Source of the DNA: Planctomycetales bacterium
GTDB lineage: Bacteria; Planctomycetota; Planctomycetia; Pirellulales; Thermoguttaceae
Length of the DNA: 8,623 bases
Assembly (NCBI GenBank): GCA_007122045.1
Contig: SKJM01000748.1
Span: 1 to 8,623 of the forward strand
Direction: 5' to 3'
How positions within the stretch are numbered: position 1 is the first letter of the stretch; each line of letters begins with the position of its first letter. The notes under the pieces are model-generated. The model was not told where the DNA came from. It did no database searches and saw only the letters and a program-made list of their open reading frames with translations. This document shows, one piece after another, positions 1 through 7,605 of this stretch. A program made the translations under genes and the position numbers.

Positions 1-328
1 CGCGGAGGATCGTCGCAATCTCGATCGACCGTTTCACCCCCTGGTCCAGCAGGAATTTCAGCCGGGGCGTATAGCGCATGTCGATCCGCTCGGCCAACCG
101 CGACTGCAAAAAACCGGCCGCCGACTGCAAGCCGCGCAGGCAAAGCTTCTGCTCGGTGTCGGTGCCCATCACCGACACGTGGACCTTGGCGTGCCGGAGG
201 TCATTGGCGACCTCGACGTAGGTGACCGTCACGTGCTGCACGCGGGGGTCCTTGATCTCTCGGAGGATCGACGTGCTGACGACCTCTCGGATGGCCTCAG
301 CGGCCTTTTGCGCGCGTCGGGACACCAT
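1..328 (-). CDS. rbfA: Ribosome-binding factor A (3' end cut by window edge)
   Basis: RbfA is a small KH-fold protein that binds the 30S subunit and helps late maturation of the 16S rRNA 5' region, notably in the cold. Translation from ATG at 328 gives 109 residues before the window ends; the family is about 110-135 residues, so little is missing. The hallmark segment ILREIKDPRV lies at residues 21-30, a VTVTYVEVANDLRHAKVHVSV strand region follows at about 33-53, and the RYTPRLKF motif typical of the C-terminal strand is at 85-92. The ATG is the only ATG, GTG or TTG in frame close to the family N-terminus, but I see no good Shine-Dalgarno in front of it. It begins 46 nt after the infB stop, so it is probably co-transcribed and may depend on infB translation. 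The identification is firm from motif content and position after infB. Confidence 0.93.
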   Translation of the reverse strand, partial: MVSRRAQKAAEAIREVVSTSILREIKDPRVQHVTVTYVEVANDLRHAKVHVSVMGTDTEQKLCLRGLQSAAGFLQSRLAERIDMRYTPRLKFLLDQGVKRSIEIATILR

Positions 329-374
329 GGCTTGTTTGTCCGTGGAGGAACAGGGGTAACGTAAACCGCGTGCG

Positions 375-3170
375 TCAGGTGGCCGCCGCGGCGGCCAGCG
401 TGCGGCGGACCTCTTCGATCCGGTAAACTTCGAGGATATCGCCTTCCTTCAAGTCGTTGAACCCGCGCAGCTTGATGCCGCATTCCATGCCGGCGCGGAC
501 CTCGCGGATGTCGTTCTTCTCCCGGCGCAGCGAGTCGAGAAGGTAGTCGCCGATAACCCGGCTGTCGCGAATCACCCGGACGCGGCCATCGCGCTGGATC
601 GTGCCGCCGAGCACCTGGCACCCGGCGACCGTACCCATCCGGCTGATTTGAAACGTCTGCTTCACCAGCGCCCGGCCCAATTCGACCTCCTGCTTCTCCG
701 GCCGCAACATGCCCTCCAGGGCGGCCGCCAGGTCGTCGCTCACCTGGTAGATGATGTCGTACCGGCGGATTTGGACGCCGCGCCGATCGGCCAGTTGCCG
801 GGCGCCTTCGTCGGGCACGACGTTGAAGGCGATGATGACGGCGTCCGAGGCGTCGGCCAGGTGGACATCGGCCTCGGTGACCCCGCCCACGGTGGCCTGG
901 AGGATGCGAATTTGCACCTCAGGGTGCTCGAGTTTGGTCAGTTCCTTCCGAATGGCCTCGATCGAACCCCGCACGTCGGCCCGGAGAATGATGTTCAGCG
1001 TCTGCACCTCATCCTCGCGGCCCAGCCGTTCGAACAGGTTCTCCAGGGTGATGTGGGGTCGGGCACCGGCCAACTCGCGTTCGCGCATCTGCTCCGCGCG
1101 GCGCTCGGCCAGTTCCCGGGCCTGGGAGATGTCGCTGAGCACGTAAAAGCGGTCGCCGGCGCCGGGCGCGTCGTGCAGTCCGGTCACGTTGACGGGGAAC
1201 GAGGGGCCGACCTCGTCGTGGCGGCGGCGAGGCTTGAGCGTGTCGTACATGGCCTTCACCCGACCGTACGCCGTGCCGCATACCACGACGTCGCCCACCT
1301 TCATGGTGCCGTTCTGCACCAGCAGCTTGGCCACCACGCCGCGGCCTTCGTGCAATTCGGCTTCGAGGCACGTGCCCACGGCGGGCCGGTCGGGGTTGGC
1401 GGCGTATTCGTGCAACTCGGCCACCGTCAGCAGCGTCTCGAGCAATTCCTCGATTCCCTCGCCCGTCTGGGCGCTCGTCTTGACCACTTCCGTCTCGCCG
1501 CCCCACTCGCTGGGCAGCAGATCATTGGCGGCGAGTTGCTCGTACACCCGCTGGACGTTCGCGCCCGGCAAATCGATCTTGTTCAAGGCCACCACGATCG
1601 GTACGCCGGCGGCCCGGGCGTGGCTGATCGCCTCCTCGGTTTGCGGCATGACGCCGTCTTCGGCGGCGACGACCAGGACGGCGATGTCGGTCACGTTGGC
1701 GCCCCGGGCGCGCATTTCGGTGAACGCCTCGTGGCCGGGCGTATCGACGAACGCCACGGAGCCGCTCTCGGTGTCGACGCAGTACGCCCGGATGTGTTGG
1801 GTGATGCCTCCCTTCTCGCCGGAAACCACGTTCAAGTGGAGAATGCGGTCCAGCAGCGACGTCTTGCCGTGGTCGACGTGGCCGAGGAACGTCACAATCG
1901 GCGGCCTGGGCTTCAGCTTCTCGGCGCCGTCGTCTCGCTCGAGCTGAGCGACCAGACTTTCCTCCAAATCGATCTCATGGCGGAAGTCGACCTCCACGCC
2001 CAGTTCCGTCGCCAACAGCTCGGCGGTCTCCGGCTCCAATTCGGCATTGATATTAGCCAGCGTGCCCAGCGCCATGAGTTGGCGGAGGACGTCGCGGGCG
2101 GGCACGCCGATCGCCTCGGAAAAGCTGCGGACCGTGCACGGCAGCTCGACCACCACCTTGCTCTTCCGCGGCGCCGCGGTGTTGGCGCCCGTGCGCCGAA
2201 TCCGGGTTCGCCGCCGGAGGGGGGCGTGGGTCGATTCTTCGTCGGCACTCCCCTTGCGCCGTCGCGCCGTCGCGGTCTTCTTCCGCTTCAGTTGCCGCTG
2301 TTCGCGGCCACCCAGCGTGGTATCCTTTGCATCGGGCGCCACCGGACGGGCCGGGCGGCGCGTCCGATCGCGCGCCGCCGGCGCGGGTTCGGCCGGCTTG
2401 GCCGGTTTGCCCGGCTTCTGCTCACCCGGCCGCTTCTTCGGCTCGGCCGCCGCCTTCTTCCGCTTCTCCTCGTGCTTTCGCAGGTGCTCCCTCAGAGGCT
2501 TTGCACCGCTCTTCCCGGCGCGAATGGCGTCGACCGGCAGCTTCAAATCGGGCTTCTGGGGCGCCGGCTCGGCGGCCTTCGGCTTGGCCTCCTGCGGGGC
2601 TTTGGCCGCCGGGAGGGGCGCCAACTTGATGGTCGTCGTCGGCCTGCTCGGGGCCTTCGGCGGCCTGGCTTCCTTCGGCGGGCCTTGCGGCGGCTTGGCT
2701 TCCGTCGGCGGGGCCTGCGGAGGCTTGGTTTCCGTCGGCGGGGCCTGCGGCGGCTTGGTTTCCGCCGGCGGGGCCTGCGGCGGCTTGGCTTCCGCCGGCG
2801 GGGCCTGCGGCGGCTTGGCTTCCGCCGGTGGGGCCTGTGGGGGCGGAGTGTCGGCCGGCGCCTTCTTCGCGGCGGGCTTCGCCCGGCTGGGCAAAACGGG
2901 TACCTTCCCCGTGGCCGCGCCCCCCGGCGCGATGTAGTCGCTGCGCGTGATGGGGCGGGGCGGCTCGGGCGCGGCCGGCCGCGCGCCGGCCGGGCGAGGA
3001 GCGGGCTTCTTCGGTCCGCTTATCGCCGCCTTGACGCGCGCCACCTCCTCATCGCTGAGGCTGGCCAGCGCAGACCCCTTCCCCGTAATCCCCGCCTTCT
3101 CGCAGATTTCGACGAGGATTTTGCTGTCAAGGTTCAGTTCCTTGGCCAGAGCGTAAATGCGAACGGCCAA
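375..3170 (-). CDS. infB: Translation initiation factor IF-2
   Basis: IF2 is the GTPase that brings fMet-tRNA to the 30S subunit and promotes 50S joining. The product has 931 residues. An IF2_N domain is at 1-52 ([17 protein letters not shown]...). Residues 53-335 form a long Pro/Ala/Lys-rich linker with decapeptide repeats at 110-169 and a [13 protein letters not shown] motif near 285-297. A second IF2_N-like segment is at about 340-395. The G domain has G1 GHVDHGKT (430-437), G2 GGITQH (454-459), G3 DTPGH (476-480), G4 NKID (530-533) and G5 SAQ (566-568). Domain II and the C1/C2 domains follow; C2 shows the [10 protein letters not shown] signature. The start is TTG at 3170, supported by AAGGGAG at 3184-3178 with 7-nt spacing and by homology beginning exactly at AVRIYALAK. 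It lies 203 nt after nusA and 46 nt before rbfA, in one operon. All GTPase residues are present, so it should be functional. Confidence 0.97.
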   Translation of the reverse strand: MAVRIYALAKELNLDSKILVEICEKAGITGKGSALASLSDEEVARVKAAISGPKKPAPRPAGARPAAPEPPRPITRSDYIAPGGAATGKVPVLPSRAKPAAKKAPADTPPPQAPPAEAKPPQAPPAEAKPPQAPPAETKPPQAPPTETKPPQAPPTEAKPPQGPPKEARPPKAPSRPTTTIKLAPLPAAKAPQEAKPKAAEPAPQKPDLKLPVDAIRAGKSGAKPLREHLRKHEEKRKKAAAEPKKRPGEQKPGKPAKPAEPAPAARDRTRRPARPVAPDAKDTTLGGREQRQLKRKKTATARRRKGSADEESTHAPLRRRTRIRRTGANTAAPRKSKVVVELPCTVRSFSEAIGVPARDVLRQLMALGTLANINAELEPETAELLATELGVEVDFRHEIDLEESLVAQLERDDGAEKLKPRPPIVTFLGHVDHGKTSLLDRILHLNVVSGEKGGITQHIRAYCVDTESGSVAFVDTPGHEAFTEMRARGANVTDIAVLVVAAEDGVMPQTEEAISHARAAGVPIVVALNKIDLPGANVQRVYEQLAANDLLPSEWGGETEVVKTSAQTGEGIEELLETLLTVAELHEYAANPDRPAVGTCLEAELHEGRGVVAKLLVQNGTMKVGDVVVCGTAYGRVKAMYDTLKPRRRHDEVGPSFPVNVTGLHDAPGAGDRFYVLSDISQARELAERRAEQMRERELAGARPHITLENLFERLGREDEVQTLNIILRADVRGSIEAIRKELTKLEHPEVQIRILQATVGGVTEADVHLADASDAVIIAFNVVPDEGARQLADRRGVQIRRYDIIYQVSDDLAAALEGMLRPEKQEVELGRALVKQTFQISRMGTVAGCQVLGGTIQRDGRVRVIRDSRVIGDYLLDSLRREKNDIREVRAGMECGIKLRGFNDLKEGDILEVYRIEEVRRTLAAAAAT
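2664..2843 (-). repeat. Six tandem 30-bp units coding Pro-rich decapeptides in IF2
   Basis: Six consecutive 30-bp units encode the decapeptide [10 protein letters not shown] and close variants (A/T at position 7, A/T at position 9), IF2 residues 110-169. A degenerate seventh unit (PPKAPSRP) follows. The units lie in the linker between the N-terminal IF2_N domain and the G domain. Copies nearest the N-terminus are the most alike at both DNA and protein level and the later ones diverge, which suggests expansion by slippage or unequal exchange. The segment should be an extended, polyproline-like spacer; copy number probably varies between strains. Confidence 0.92.
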
Positions 3171-3373
3171 CTCGTCTCTCCCTTCTTCGCGGCGGCCGCG
3201 CCAAGCGACCCTGCCGCAACCATGAACAATCTCTTACATACGCACGTCCTCCTGTGACGCCGGCGACCTCTATGCGCCGCCGGCAGTGCGATCTTGCCTC
3301 GGCCACGACGGGTCGACAACTGCCGGAGCCCCGGCCCGAGCCGGTCGTCCAGCGGCCGTTTCGGCGTACCGCT
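3171..3373 (-). other. nusA-infB intergenic gap with a start-stop codon pair
   Basis: This 203-nt gap separates nusA from infB. The genes often found here in other bacteria (ylxR, an L7Ae-like protein) are absent: no frame gives a recognisable product. Read on the minus strand it contains a perfect Shine-Dalgarno AGGAGGA (3253-3247), a 7-nt spacer, then ATG immediately followed by TAA (3239-3234). That ATG is in the same frame as infB, and the frame is open from the TAA down to the infB TTG. A GC-rich inverted repeat, GCCGGC at 3259-3264 and 3279-3284, lies just upstream. No T-tract terminator is evident, so readthrough from nusA into infB is expected. Confidence 0.6.
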
Positions 3374-4996
3374 TCACCCTTCGGCCGGCGAAGCGTCCGG
3401 CGACAGCCGCTCGGGTTCCCGCCCCTGCTCGGCCATCGCCTTGGAAACGTCGGCCTCGCCCTGCTCGCCGCCGCCGTTGGAACCGATCGGCGGATCGGCC
3501 GGTCGGGCCACTTCCGCCTCGGCATCTTCGCCACCTGGGGCGCCCGATTCGCCCGACGGCAGCTCGTCGTCGGCTGCGCTCGGCGCGGGCTGCTCGGCGG
3601 CTTCGGCTACCTCGGTTGCTTCGGCTACCTCGGTTGCTTCGGCTACCTCAACTGCCTCAACTGCCTCGGCTACCTCGGCGGTTTCGGCGGTTTCGGCGGT
3701 TTCAGTTGCTTCGGTTGCTTCGGTTGCTTCGGCTACCTCGGTTGCTTCGGCTACTTCGGCGGTTTCGGTTGCTTCGGCCTCTTTCTCAGCCTGCGCGGCC
3801 AGTCGATCCTGCTCCCGCTGAATCCGCCGCTGCTCGCCCGCCCTGCGCTCGGCTTCCTCGGCCTTCGCTTCCGCCCGCGTGACGATCTGGTCGACTTGCT
3901 CCTCGGTCAACCCGCCCATCTCCATCAGGTCGTCCGGTTCGATGACCGACAGATCGTCGTAGGAGAGGAATCCCTCGCCCACCAGCCGCTCGGCCAGTTC
4001 GTCGGAAACCCCCTCCAGCGAGGCGAATCCGACGACGGCCTGCTCGATTTGCTCGTCGAGTTCCTCGCGAGTCATGATTTCGATGTCCCAGCCGCACAGC
4101 TTGCTGCCCAGACGGACGTTCTGCCCGCGCCGCCCAATGGCCAGCGACAACTGGTCCTCGCGCACGAGCACGATGGCGCGGCCGAGCATCTGGCACAGGA
4201 TGACCTCCTCGACCTCGGCCGGCTGGAGGGCGTTGGGGACGAGCACCAGCATGTCGTCGCTGTACCGGACGATGTCGATTCGCTCGTTGGCCAGTTCATC
4301 GACGATGTTCTTGATGCGGTTGCCGCGGACGCCCACACATGCGCCGACGCAGTCGATGCGCTGATCGCTGCTCCACACGGCGATCTTGCTGCGGTAGCCC
4401 GGCTCGCGCGCAATCGCCCGAATCTCAATCACCCCCTCGGCAATCTCCGGAATCTCCTGCTCGAACAAACGCTGCACGAGATGGGGCTTCGTGCGGCTGA
4501 GGATCACCCGCACCCGACTGCCCAGCTTCTTCACCTCGTACACGGTCGCCCGAATCCGTTCGTTCACGTGATGGGTCTCGCCGGGAATCTGCTCCCCCCG
4601 GGGCAGGATGGCCTCGGTATTCGGGAGGGCCACGTAGCCGGTGCCGCCCTCATACCGCTGAATCACGCCGGTGACCAACTGCCCGATCTGCTCCTCGTAC
4701 TCCTCGTACAGGGTGTCGCGCTCGGCCTCCCGAATCTTCTGGATCATCACCTGCTTGGCCATCTGCGCGCCGATGCGTTCGGTCATTTGATCGGGCTCAA
4801 GGGGCTGCCCGTTGTGCGTCCCCGTGATCGAACCGTCCTCGCGGTTGATGGTAATCTCGATCTCTTCGTCTTCGCCGAAATGCTTCTTCGCTGCCGAGAC
4901 GAGCGCAGCCTCGATCCCCTCAAAGACCACGGATTTGTCGATATTCTTGTCGCGGTGGATCGTGTCGACCAGCCGCAGCACTTCGTTGGGATCCAT
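3374..4996 (-). CDS. nusA: Transcription termination/antitermination factor NusA
   Basis: NusA binds RNA polymerase near the RNA exit channel and modulates pausing, intrinsic termination and antitermination. The 540-residue product has the expected order: N-terminal polymerase-binding domain (1 to about 105), S1 domain (about 106-170, [18 protein letters not shown]), KH1 (about 205-270, with [12 protein letters not shown]) and KH2 (about 273-310, [15 protein letters not shown]). One helix-hairpin-helix segment follows (about 322-375, [18 protein letters not shown]). The tail (376-540) is coiled-coil-like, then a Glu/Ala/Thr/Val repeat, then an acidic disordered end. The start at ATG 4996 was chosen because [21 protein letters not shown] matches the family N-terminus. 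A GTG at 5110 would add 38 residues of basic, unconserved sequence and sits in the leader. It is the first gene of the operon; rimP, which precedes nusA in many bacteria, is not upstream here. Confidence 0.97.
   Translation of the reverse strand: MDPNEVLRLVDTIHRDKNIDKSVVFEGIEAALVSAAKKHFGEDEEIEITINREDGSITGTHNGQPLEPDQMTERIGAQMAKQVMIQKIREAERDTLYEEYEEQIGQLVTGVIQRYEGGTGYVALPNTEAILPRGEQIPGETHHVNERIRATVYEVKKLGSRVRVILSRTKPHLVQRLFEQEIPEIAEGVIEIRAIAREPGYRSKIAVWSSDQRIDCVGACVGVRGNRIKNIVDELANERIDIVRYSDDMLVLVPNALQPAEVEEVILCQMLGRAIVLVREDQLSLAIGRRGQNVRLGSKLCGWDIEIMTREELDEQIEQAVVGFASLEGVSDELAERLVGEGFLSYDDLSVIEPDDLMEMGGLTEEQVDQIVTRAEAKAEEAERRAGEQRRIQREQDRLAAQAEKEAEATETAEVAEATEVAEATEATEATETAETAETAEVAEAVEAVEVAEATEVAEATEVAEAAEQPAPSAADDELPSGESGAPGGEDAEAEVARPADPPIGSNGGGEQGEADVSKAMAEQGREPERLSPDASPAEG
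3596..3781 (-). repeat. Degenerate EATEVA-type repeat in NusA tail
   Basis: About 186 nt built from iterated 9-18 nt modules encode NusA residues 406-467, a run made almost only of Glu, Ala, Thr and Val ([14 protein letters not shown] type). Unit length is irregular in multiples of 3 nt, so the reading frame is always kept. The segment follows the charged helix after the helix-hairpin-helix domain and would be acidic, either helical or disordered. It sits where other NusA proteins end or carry acidic AR domains. The sequence directly shows the repeat; any role in contacting polymerase or other factors is inference. Confidence 0.9.
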
Positions 4997-5020
4997 CGTC
5001 CTACTTTCCGTTGTTCGCTT

Positions 5021-5038
5021 TCGGCCGCGCACGGCCGA
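5021..5038 (-). other. Hairpin in the nusA 5' leader
   Basis: TCGGCCG and CGGCCGA form a perfect 7-bp inverted repeat around a 4-nt loop. It ends 24 nt before the nusA ATG within the predicted leader. No T-tract follows on the minus strand, so it is not an intrinsic terminator. It could affect ribosome access or mRNA stability; that is inference, and such short GC palindromes also arise by chance in this composition. Confidence 0.45.
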
Positions 5039-5136
5039 TGCACCATCTTGTCGCCCACCCTGCCCCCCGCCGGGCACGACGCGTTTCAATCGCCTTAATA
5101 CAGTCGCCACTTACCGTGTAATGGAGTAATTGGGTA

Positions 5137-5165
5137 AGCATACCGGGCTGCCGGCTTAGTGTCAA
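5137..5165 (-). promoter_or_regulatory. Sigma70-type promoter of the nusA-infB-rbfA operon
   Basis: On the minus strand a consensus -35 TTGACA (5165-5160) is followed by a 17-nt spacer and a -10 TATGCT (5142-5137, 4 of 6 matches). Transcription would begin near 5130 and leave a leader of about 134 nt before the nusA ATG at 4996. A perfect -35 with ideal spacing is rare by chance in such GC-rich DNA, and its location directly upstream of a housekeeping operon supports it. Confidence 0.75.
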
Positions 5166-5488
5166 GCCGCCCCGGTCCGCTGCTGCGGCAACTGCCGCCC
5201 GAACGCCAAGAATCCTCCTCTCATGGGTGGAAATATGTGGCACGAAAGTGCCGCCTGCCCCTCTGCGTGAACCGCCAATACGGCGCAAGCTGGCCGTCCA
5301 CTCCGGGGGGGGTCGATCTGCGTGGCCGCCCAGCGGGCCACCAGCGCACCATTCTGTGGGGGTGGTTCTCGGCTCGCCGGGCACCGCGGTTGGAGTCCCG
5401 GCTCTGGTCGGCTGCAAAACAAAACGGCCTCCGGCGCGCGGGTCGTTGACCCGTCCGAAACGCCACACAACAACACCCCGCTAGAGAA
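5166..5488. other. Gene-free region between nusA promoter and fetB
   Basis: These 323 nt hold only short overlapping open frames in all six frames, none with a recognisable domain or a convincing start. The minus-strand frame over 5162-5476 (104 codons) and the plus-strand frame over 5227-5484 (85 codons) are low-complexity Pro/Arg-rich translations typical of non-coding GC-rich DNA. Structural elements present are GGCAC-GAAA-GTGCC at 5239-5252 (5-bp stem, GNRA-type loop on the plus strand), GTGGCC/GGCCAC at 5322-5327 and 5336-5341, and CGGGTC-GTT-GACCCG at 5439-5453. Confidence 0.6.
5417..5453 (-). terminator. Weak terminator candidate downstream of fetB
   Basis: Downstream of the fetB stop on the minus strand, CGGGTC-AAC-GACCCG (5453-5439) makes a perfect 6-bp stem with a 3-nt loop. 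A GC-rich stretch of about 14 nt follows, then TTTTGTTTTG (5426-5417). The distance between stem and T-tract is larger than usual for an intrinsic terminator, so this is only a candidate; a different pairing of the GC-rich stretch might close the gap. Confidence 0.35.
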
Positions 5489-6283
5489 CTACTTCTTGAG
5501 CCGGCCGGGCAAGAACTGGTGCTCGGCACTGAACAGCCGGCGGTAGCCCAAAAGCGCGACCCCCATCGTGCCCAGCGACGCGCCCGCGGCGATCAAGAAC
5601 ATGATGACCATCTGGTACAACGCGGCCTGGATCGGGTCGACGCCGGCGAGCAGTTGGCCGGTCATCATGCCGGGAATGCTCACGATGCCGAGCACCATCA
5701 TGGTGTTCAACGTGGGAATCAGCCCGGTGCGCACCGCTTGGCGGACGGCGTCCTGAGCGGCTTCCCAGCGGGTGGCGCCGAGGGCCAGCAGGGTTTCCAC
5801 TTCGTCGCGGCGGCCGGCCAACTCGCTGCCCAGCCGGTCGATGCCCAGTGAAATGCCCGTCAGCGTGTTGTGCAGCACCATGCCCAACAGGGGGATGCCG
5901 TATTGAGCCAGCCGCTCGATGGGCACCTGCACCACGCCGAAGGCGCCCACGGCGGTCACGCACCAGGCGCTCACCCAGATGGCCAGGACGCTGTCCAACA
6001 GCAGGCCGGCGTAGCGCCGCTCGACCCGGCGTACCGCCGCCATGCCGGCCACCACGGTCATGACCACCATCAGGGCCACCGCATAATACCACTGCTCGGC
6101 GGCAAAGACCCATCGTAACACCCATCCCAGAAGCAGCAGTTGCAGGATCGTCCGCAGCGTACCCAGGGCCAGGCGGCGCTCCAAACCCAACTGCAAGGCG
6201 AGCGACACGCCCCCACACACCACCATCAGCGACGCCGCCAGCGCAAGCTGCCCATAACTTAGCGCGATGTATTCAGCGGGCAT
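5489..6283 (-). CDS. fetB: FetB-like ABC exporter permease (UPF0014 family)
   Basis: This is the membrane subunit of a FetAB-type ABC transporter, which in E. coli is proposed to export iron and to help resistance to oxidative stress; plant relatives act in aluminium tolerance. The 264-residue product matches the usual family length. Hydrophobic segments suggest about seven membrane helices: near residues 10-31, 40-60, 64-84, 92-116, 126-148, 192-214 and 219-247. The cytoplasmic loop EVETLLALGATRWEAAQDAVRQA (161-183) is the family's EAA-like coupling region for the ATPase. GIVSIPGMMTGQLLAGVDP (199-217) is the most diagnostic stretch. The ATG at 6283 overlaps the end of fetA by 11 nt, so translational coupling is likely. 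The substrate cannot be read from the sequence. The family assignment is firm; the iron role is by analogy. Confidence 0.9.
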   Translation of the reverse strand: MPAEYIALSYGQLALAASLMVVCGGVSLALQLGLERRLALGTLRTILQLLLLGWVLRWVFAAEQWYYAVALMVVMTVVAGMAAVRRVERRYAGLLLDSVLAIWVSAWCVTAVGAFGVVQVPIERLAQYGIPLLGMVLHNTLTGISLGIDRLGSELAGRRDEVETLLALGATRWEAAQDAVRQAVRTGLIPTLNTMMVLGIVSIPGMMTGQLLAGVDPIQAALYQMVIMFLIAAGASLGTMGVALLGYRRLFSAEHQFLPGRLKK

Positions 6284-6974
6284 TTTCGGGCTCCTGTGGC
6301 GTCGCCAAGCGGCCGGCGACCAGCCGAAACGTACGCTCGATCATGCGAGCGGCCTGCCGCCGGTCGTGGCTTACCCAGCAGAAAGCCCGCTCGGCCGGGG
6401 CCGTTTCCAACCACCCGGCGATGAGCCGCTCGACCGAGTCGGCGGCCGGGGGGTCGAGCGCCGCGGTCGGCTCGTCGAGCAGCAAGACCGCCGGGTCGAG
6501 CTGCAGGGCTCGCAACAGGGCCACCACCTGTCGCTCGCCGCCGGACAGTTCGGCGGTGGGCTGGCGCAAGAAGGCGGCATCGCGGCCGAGTCCCTCCAAC
6601 CACCGCAGGAGCCGCGACTCGTCGTACCGCACCCCCCGGTGAACCTTCAGCCGGAAGGGCCGTCGAAGCGCGGCCTCGACCGATACACCGATCAGCGCCG
6701 GCCGCTGGTGAAGATAGATCACCCGACTGCGGAAATCAGGCACGTCTCCCCGGTCGACCGGTTCGCCGCGCCAGAGCAGGCGGCCGCTGTCGAGCGGATC
6801 GAGCATGGCCATGGCACGCAGCAGCAGGGTCTTACCCGCCCCGGAAGGGCCCTCCAGGGCCACACCCATGCCCGCATGCAGCGACACCGAAACGCCGTCA
6901 ATCAGCCAGCCGTGGCCCTCGGGGTGTCGGCGGCGGAGGTTTCGGGCTTCGAGCAAAGGCGGTGTAGCGGGCAC
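6273..6974 (-). CDS. fetA: FetA-like ABC transporter ATP-binding protein
   Basis: This is the ATPase subunit partnering the FetB-like permease. From GTG at 6974 it has 233 residues, close to the roughly 225 of E. coli FetA. Motifs in order: Walker A GPSGAGKT (42-49), Q-loop YLHQRPAL with Gln at 90, signature LSGGERQ (143-149), Walker B AVLLLDEP (162-169) and H-loop His at 203 (WVSHD). All catalytic residues are present. The frame stays open upstream to 7181, but that extra N-terminus is unlike any ABC domain and would cross the groES promoter region. GTG 6974 is chosen because family similarity begins at PPLLEARNL. No clear Shine-Dalgarno precedes it, so the exact start is uncertain. The gene overlaps fetB by 11 nt and is divergent from groES. 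Confidence 0.88.
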   Translation of the reverse strand: MPATPPLLEARNLRRRHPEGHGWLIDGVSVSLHAGMGVALEGPSGAGKTLLLRAMAMLDPLDSGRLLWRGEPVDRGDVPDFRSRVIYLHQRPALIGVSVEAALRRPFRLKVHRGVRYDESRLLRWLEGLGRDAAFLRQPTAELSGGERQVVALLRALQLDPAVLLLDEPTAALDPPAADSVERLIAGWLETAPAERAFCWVSHDRRQAARMIERTFRLVAGRLATPQEPENAR

Positions 6975-7007
6975 GCGATTCTTGCAGCGGGACGGACATT
7001 TCCTGCC

Positions 7008-7013
7008 ATAATA
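7008..7013 (-). promoter_or_regulatory. Possible -10 element for fetAB
   Basis: TATTAT on the minus strand (5 of 6 matches to TATAAT) lies 33 nt before the fetA GTG, so transcription would begin about 27 nt upstream of the start. The hexamer at 17-nt spacing (TTTTCG) is a poor -35. This is the only AT-rich hexamer in an otherwise very GC-rich stretch, which is the main support. Confidence 0.33.
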
Positions 7014-7078
7014 CCGCCACGCGGGACAACCGAAAAGGGGGGCGTGGCCGTCGCCACGTCGCGCGCCGGGCCGTGCCC

Positions 7079-7107
7079 TTGCCCCCACCGCGGCCTCATG
7101 CGACAAT
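7079..7107 (+). promoter_or_regulatory. Candidate promoter for groES
   Basis: TTGCCC (7079-7084) and GACAAT (7102-7107) are separated by 17 nt, each matching the sigma70 consensus at 4 of 6 positions. TATGAT (7107-7112) overlaps as an alternative -10. A leader of about 70 nt would result, containing the inverted repeat GCCGAAC (7120-7126) / GTTCGGC (7145-7151). No CIRCE-type operator (TTAGCACTC-N9-GAGTGCTAA) is seen, so HrcA control is not supported. Confidence 0.4.
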
Positions 7108-7183
7108 ATGATCTCCCGTGCCGAACGAGTCTCGGACGGGGCCGGTTCGGCCCATGTTTCTTTTTCCGGGGATGTTTCCAATT

Positions 7184-7471
7184 ATGAAAGTTGTTCCCTT
7201 GGGCGACAACATCGTTGTCAAACGCATCGAGGCCGAGGAGGTCTCGCCCGGCGGCATTGTGCTGCCCGACGTCGCGCAGGAAACGCCCAAGCAGGGCCGG
7301 GTCCTGTCGATCGGCGACGGGCAACTGCTTGCGGACGGCTCGCGGGCCCGGCACCTGGTGGCGGAGGGCGACCGCGTCCTCTTCGGGAGCTACGCCGGCA
7401 CCGAGGTGGAGGTCGACGGCCAGCGGTTTCTCATCATGCGCGAGGACGATGTCCTCGCAATCGTTCCCTGA
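7184..7471 (+). CDS. groES: Co-chaperonin GroES (Hsp10)
   Basis: GroES forms the heptameric lid of the GroEL chamber and governs substrate release. The 95-residue product has the full family pattern: MKVVPLGDNIVVKRIEAEE at the start, the mobile-loop segment SPGGIVLPD (about 23-31) that contacts GroEL, then GRVLSIGDGQ, VAEGDRVLFGSYAGTEVEVDG and the terminal FLIMREDDVLAIVP. The ATG at 7184 is chosen because it aligns with the family N-terminus; GGGGA at 7168-7172 is a weak Shine-Dalgarno 11 nt upstream. ATG 7172 and GTG 7118 are in frame but less likely. No groEL follows within the window, which is unusual because the two are normally one operon; planctomycetes often have extra groES copies, so this may be a stand-alone or specialised copy. 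A hairpin-forming repeat lies in its last codons. Confidence 0.95.
   Translation: MKVVPLGDNIVVKRIEAEEVSPGGIVLPDVAQETPKQGRVLSIGDGQLLADGSRARHLVAEGDRVLFGSYAGTEVEVDGQRFLIMREDDVLAIVP
7440..7458 (+). other. Inverted repeat in the 3' end of groES
   Basis: GCGAGGAC-GAT-GTCCTCGC is a perfect 8-bp stem with a 3-nt loop, inside the REDDVLA codons just before the groES stop. No T-tract follows. The codons are family-conserved, so the pairing may be partly imposed by protein sequence. A second short repeat, GCAAC-CCC-GTTGC (7483-7495), comes right after the stop. Together they could protect the 3' end of the message. Confidence 0.4.
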
Positions 7472-7605
7472 ATGCCGCATCGGCAACCCCGTTGCGGACA
7501 GGAAACCCGATGATGAGGGTTCGCCGGACACGGGGCAGCCGGCCAGAACAGCCCGAGCGACCGGACTTCACGTGCCGGAGGCCCTACCCGAGTGATTCGA
7601 TGGCC

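Noticed and set aside
3134..3223. Minus-strand 29-codon frame starting MVAAGSLGAAAAKK and overlapping the infB start
   Set aside because: It has no good Shine-Dalgarno and no recognisable motif, and its end is the out-of-frame reading of infB.
648..3257. 869-codon open frame on the plus strand
   Set aside because: It lies wholly opposite infB, whose GTPase motifs are unmistakable. Its His/Gly/Leu/Arg-rich translation is what GC-rich codon bias produces on the complementary strand.
3254..5098. 614-codon open frame on the plus strand with a GCFGYLG repeat
   Set aside because: It is the complement of nusA; the Phe/Gly/Cys/Tyr repeat is the antisense reading of the Glu/Ala/Thr/Val repeat. No start site or domain supports it.
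4997..5110. GTG at 5110 as a nusA start (38 extra residues)
   Set aside because: The added residues are basic and unlike NusA, while family similarity begins at [17 protein letters not shown] from ATG 4996.
5162..5476. 104-codon minus-strand and 85-96-codon plus-strand frames between nusA and fetB
   Set aside because: They overlap one another in several frames, have low-complexity composition and show no domain or convincing ribosome site.
6902..7531. 209-codon minus-strand frame opposite groES
   Set aside because: Its N-terminal half is antisense to the clearly real groES and its C-terminal half is out of frame with fetA.
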